NCBI RefSeq assembly: GCF_003955715.1
Contig: NZ_CP034463.1
Location: forward strand, 6,386,001-6,450,000
Source: Streptomyces aquilus
GTDB taxonomy: Bacteria > Actinomycetota > Actinomycetes > Streptomycetales > Streptomycetaceae
DNA length: 64,000 bases
Direction: 5' to 3'
Part shown: piece by piece, positions 61,425-64,000 of the stretch
How positions within the stretch are numbered: position 1 is the stretch's first letter
How the letters are laid out: every line of letters begins with the position of its first letter
Position numbers and translations under genes: made by a program
Notes under the pieces: generated by a model
What the model saw: the letters and a program-made list of their open reading frames with translations, nothing else
What the model was told of the DNA's origin: nothing
Databases searched by the model: none

Positions 61425-63942
61425 CGGGGGTGAGGTCGGGGCGACCGGCGGGGAGCCGTTGTTGCTCGGCGTACGGCATCACGGGCCCGGGTCGGCCCGC
61501 GCGGTACGGGCGGCGCTGGACGCGGCCCGGCCGCGGGTCGTCCTGATCGAGGGCCCGCCCGAGGCCGACGCCCTGATCCCGCTGGCCGCCGACGCGGACA
61601 TGCGGCCGCCGGTCGCCCTCCTGGGCCACGCGGTGGACGAGCCCGGCCGGTCGGCGTTCTGGCCGCTGGCCGAGTTCTCCCCGGAGTGGGTGGCGCTGCG
61701 ATGGGCGCTTGAGCAGGACGTCCCGGCCCGCTTCATCGACTTGCCGGCGACGCACTCGCTGGCGTGGGGGAGGGACACGGGGGCCGACGAGGCGGACGAG
61801 GCCGAGGCGGACGCGGCCGAGGCGGCCGAGGCGGAGACCGACACAGGCGACGGGTCCGACGGGAGTGAGGGGATCGAGGAGGCTGACGGTGCCGGTCGGA
61901 TCGACGTCCGGGTCGATCCTCTCGCCGTGCTCGCCGAGACGGCCGGTTACGACGATCCCGAGCGCTGGTGGGAGGACGTCGTCGAGCATCGGGGCGGCGG
62001 CACCGGGGACGTGTTCGGGCCGTTCCTCGCCCTGGAGGAGGCGATGGGGGCGCTGCGGGAGACGTACGGGCACGGGGGGCACGACAAGGATCTCGTGCGG
62101 GAGGCGTACATGCGGCTCCAAGTGCGGGCGGCGCAGCGTGAGTTCCGAGCGGGGGTGGCCGTCGTGTGCGGGGCGTGGCATGTGCCCGCGCTGCGGCGGA
62201 AGGCGTCCGTGGCCGCCGACCGGGCCCTGCTCAAGGGTCTGCCGAAGGTCAAGGCGGACATGACGTGGGTGCCGTGGACGCACCGCAGGCTGTCCCGGGT
62301 CAGCGGCTACGGGGCGGGGATCGACTCACCGGGGTGGTACGGGCATCTGTTCGCGGCGCCGGACCGGCCGATCGAGCGGTGGATGACCAAGGTGGCGGGG
62401 CTGCTGCGGAAGGAGGACCGGCTCGTCTCCTCGGCGCATGTCATCGAGGCGGTGCGGCTGGCGGAGACGCTCGCGGCGATGCGCGGGCGCCCGCTGGCGG
62501 GGCTGAGCGAGACCACCGACGCGGTGCGGGCGGTGATGTGCGAGGGCTCGGACGTACCGCTGTCGCTGGTGCACGACCGGCTCGTGGTCGGGGACGTGCT
62601 CGGCGAGGTGCCGCAGGGGGCGCCCGCGGTGCCGTTGCAGCGGGACCTCGACCGGGCACAGCGCAGGCTGCGGCTCAAACCGGAGGCGCTGGAGCGGGAG
62701 TTGGAGCTCGATCTGCGCAAGGAGATCGACGCCGGCCGCAGCAGACTGCTGCACCGGCTGCGGCTGCTGGGCGTGGCATGGGGCGAGCCGGTGGCGTCGC
62801 GGGGGAGCACGGGCACGTTCCGGGAGACGTGGCGGTTGCGCTGGGAGCCGGAGCTGGCGGTGCGGGTCGCCGAGGCGGGCGTGTGGGGGACGACGGTGCT
62901 CGCGGCGGCGACGGCCAAGGCCGAGGCGGACGCCGTCGGCGCGCCGAGCCTCGCCGACGTCACCGCGCTCGCCGAGCGCTGTCTGCTGGCCGAACTCCCC
63001 GACGCCCTCCCGGTGGTGATGCAGGTCCTCGCCGACCGCGCGGCCCTGGACGCGGACGTCGGCCACCTGGCCCAGGCCCTGCCCGCGCTGGTCCGCTCCC
63101 TGCGGTACGGCGACGTCCGCGGCACCGACACCCACGCCCTCACAGAGGTCGCGGAGGGTCTCGCCGAACGGATCTTCGTCGGCCTTCCCCCGGCCTGCGC
63201 CGGACTCGACGCGGACGCCGCGGAGCAGATACGGCGCCATGTGGACGCGGTACATGGGGCGGTGGGGTTGCTGGGGGACGCGGCCGTGGCGGCCGGTCCT
63301 GCGGTGGCCAGTCCTGCGACTGCCAGTCCTGCGGCGGCCAGTCCTGCGATGGACGGGACGGAGAGGGGCGCACCTCCCCTGCGGGTCCGCTGGCACTCCG
63401 TGCTGCGGGTGCTGTGCGGGCGGGAGAGCGTGCCCGGCGTCATTCGGGGACGGGCCGTGCGGTTGCTGCTCGACGACGGGGAGTTGGGGCAGGACGAGGC
63501 CGCGCGGCTCATGGGGCTCGTGCTGTCGCCGGGGACACCGCCGGCGGACGCGGCGGCCTGGATCGAGGGCTTCGTGGGCGGGGGCGCCGGGGGCGGGATG
63601 CTGCTGGTGCACGACGAGCGGCTGCTCGGGCTGGTCGACGCCTGGCTGACCGGGGTACCGGCGGACGCCTTCACGGATGTGCTGCCGCTGCTGCGCAGGT
63701 CGTTCTCGGCGTACGAGGCGGGGGTCCGGCGCACGCTCGGCGAACTGGTCCGGCGGGGACCGGGCGAGAGGGCCGGAGGTGGGCCGATCGGCAGCGGCGC
63801 CGGCCTGCCCGGCTTCGCGACCGGCCTCGACACCGCGCGGGCGGACGCGGTACTGCCGGTGGTGCGGCTGCTGCTGGGGCTGGACGGCGTACCTGGTCAT
63901 CGGGACGCCGACGACAACGACCTTGCGGGGGTGGGGGGATGA
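61411..63942 (+). CDS. DUF5682 family protein
   Basis: 843 aa. The opening 'LLLGVRHHGPGSARAVRAAL' and 'VVLIEGPPEADALIPLAA' mark DUF5682, with 'HHGPGS' and an EGPPEAD acidic motif reminiscent of TraB/ChaN-like hydrolases. 'GVAVVCGAWHVPALRRK' carries a further His. An acidic Ala/Glu/Asp stretch lies near residues 127-160. The C-terminal half is helical, with a short 'ASPATASPAAASP' repeat. GTG 61411 follows GGGAGGGGA. The stop overlaps the next start (ATGA). Function unknown; putative metal-dependent peptidase-like core is my inference. Confidence 0.85.
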   Translation: MSGSDGGEVGATGGEPLLLGVRHHGPGSARAVRAALDAARPRVVLIEGPPEADALIPLAADADMRPPVALLGHAVDEPGRSAFWPLAEFSPEWVALRWALEQDVPARFIDLPATHSLAWGRDTGADEADEAEADAAEAAEAETDTGDGSDGSEGIEEADGAGRIDVRVDPLAVLAETAGYDDPERWWEDVVEHRGGGTGDVFGPFLALEEAMGALRETYGHGGHDKDLVREAYMRLQVRAAQREFRAGVAVVCGAWHVPALRRKASVAADRALLKGLPKVKADMTWVPWTHRRLSRVSGYGAGIDSPGWYGHLFAAPDRPIERWMTKVAGLLRKEDRLVSSAHVIEAVRLAETLAAMRGRPLAGLSETTDAVRAVMCEGSDVPLSLVHDRLVVGDVLGEVPQGAPAVPLQRDLDRAQRRLRLKPEALERELELDLRKEIDAGRSRLLHRLRLLGVAWGEPVASRGSTGTFRETWRLRWEPELAVRVAEAGVWGTTVLAAATAKAEADAVGAPSLADVTALAERCLLAELPDALPVVMQVLADRAALDADVGHLAQALPALVRSLRYGDVRGTDTHALTEVAEGLAERIFVGLPPACAGLDADAAEQIRRHVDAVHGAVGLLGDAAVAAGPAVASPATASPAAASPAMDGTERGAPPLRVRWHSVLRVLCGRESVPGVIRGRAVRLLLDDGELGQDEAARLMGLVLSPGTPPADAAAWIEGFVGGGAGGGMLLVHDERLLGLVDAWLTGVPADAFTDVLPLLRRSFSAYEAGVRRTLGELVRRGPGERAGGGPIGSGAGLPGFATGLDTARADAVLPVVRLLLGLDGVPGHRDADDNDLAGVGG

Positions 63943-64000
63943 CGACCGAGCAGGTGAGCGGGCGGAGTGGGCCGGGGAAGCGGGCCGGTGGGGCGGGGGA
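63939..64000 (+). CDS. Start of the next gene, expected vWA protein (cut by window end)
   Basis: ATG 63939 overlaps the DUF5682 stop by four bases; only about 20 codons are visible ('MTTEQVSGRSGPGKRAGG'), Gly-rich with no domain. By the usual order of MoxR/DUF5682 clusters it should encode a von Willebrand factor A protein, but this cannot be seen here. Confidence 0.55.
   Translation, partial: MTTEQVSGRSGPGKRAGGAG

Overview
The window is a piece of a Streptomyces chromosome core. The base composition is very GC-rich with G/C at most third codon positions, GTG and TTG starts are frequent, and the gene order (ShbA-type sigma factor, guaB, guaB3, glycerol-3-phosphate dehydrogenase, a run of Ser/Thr kinases, guaA, NlpC/P60 hydrolases, pcrA, M23 peptidase, IcmB) matches, from memory, the S. 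coelicolor SCO4769-SCO4800 neighbourhood. No rRNA, tRNA, CRISPR array or insertion sequence was found.

Layout. 1-6.5 kb: sigma-factor tail; guaB behind a textbook SigR promoter; a GuaB3 paralogue whose catalytic cysteine position is histidine; a nucleotide-sugar dehydrogenase homologue lacking its catalytic Cys and Lys; glycerol-3-phosphate dehydrogenase. 6.6-20 kb: a secreted serine hydrolase and six consecutive kinase-fold genes. Five keep the catalytic residues, one is a large pseudokinase, and five of the six are one-pass receptors with an external C-terminal domain. A small secreted protein, flanked by an imperfect direct repeat, interrupts the array. 20-30 kb: an aldehyde dehydrogenase/GMC oxidoreductase pair, a LAETG sortase substrate, chorismate mutase preceded by an apparent Phe/Tyr leader-peptide attenuator, and guaA. 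30-39 kb: metabolic and membrane genes, then a PspC protein and a PspC-type sensor kinase with its LuxR regulator.

39-46 kb looks accessory. It holds an ATPase/XRE/DUF397 triad, a frame-shifted regulator pseudogene, and a two-gene conflict-type system (DUF4062 protein plus a KGGVGR ATPase / TIR-like / STAND protein). 46-56 kb is cell-wall and repair core: two NlpC/P60 hydrolases (one behind a ydaO c-di-AMP riboswitch), a TDT-type transporter, pcrA, an M23 peptidase, a lipase and icmB.

56.6-64 kb holds a divergent cluster: SWIM zinc-finger protein, a Pro-rich linker ORF and DUF5691 on the minus strand; MoxR ATPase, a Gly-rich mini-ORF, DUF5682 and a further gene (cut by the window end) on the plus strand. 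The two arms share an inverted repeat that contains, in both directions, the TTGTCAGTG element of LexA-independent (PafBC-type) DNA-damage promoters. This suggests a damage-induced, largely uncharacterised MoxR system and is one of the two strongest leads here. The other is the aromatic-amino-acid leader peptide in front of chorismate mutase.
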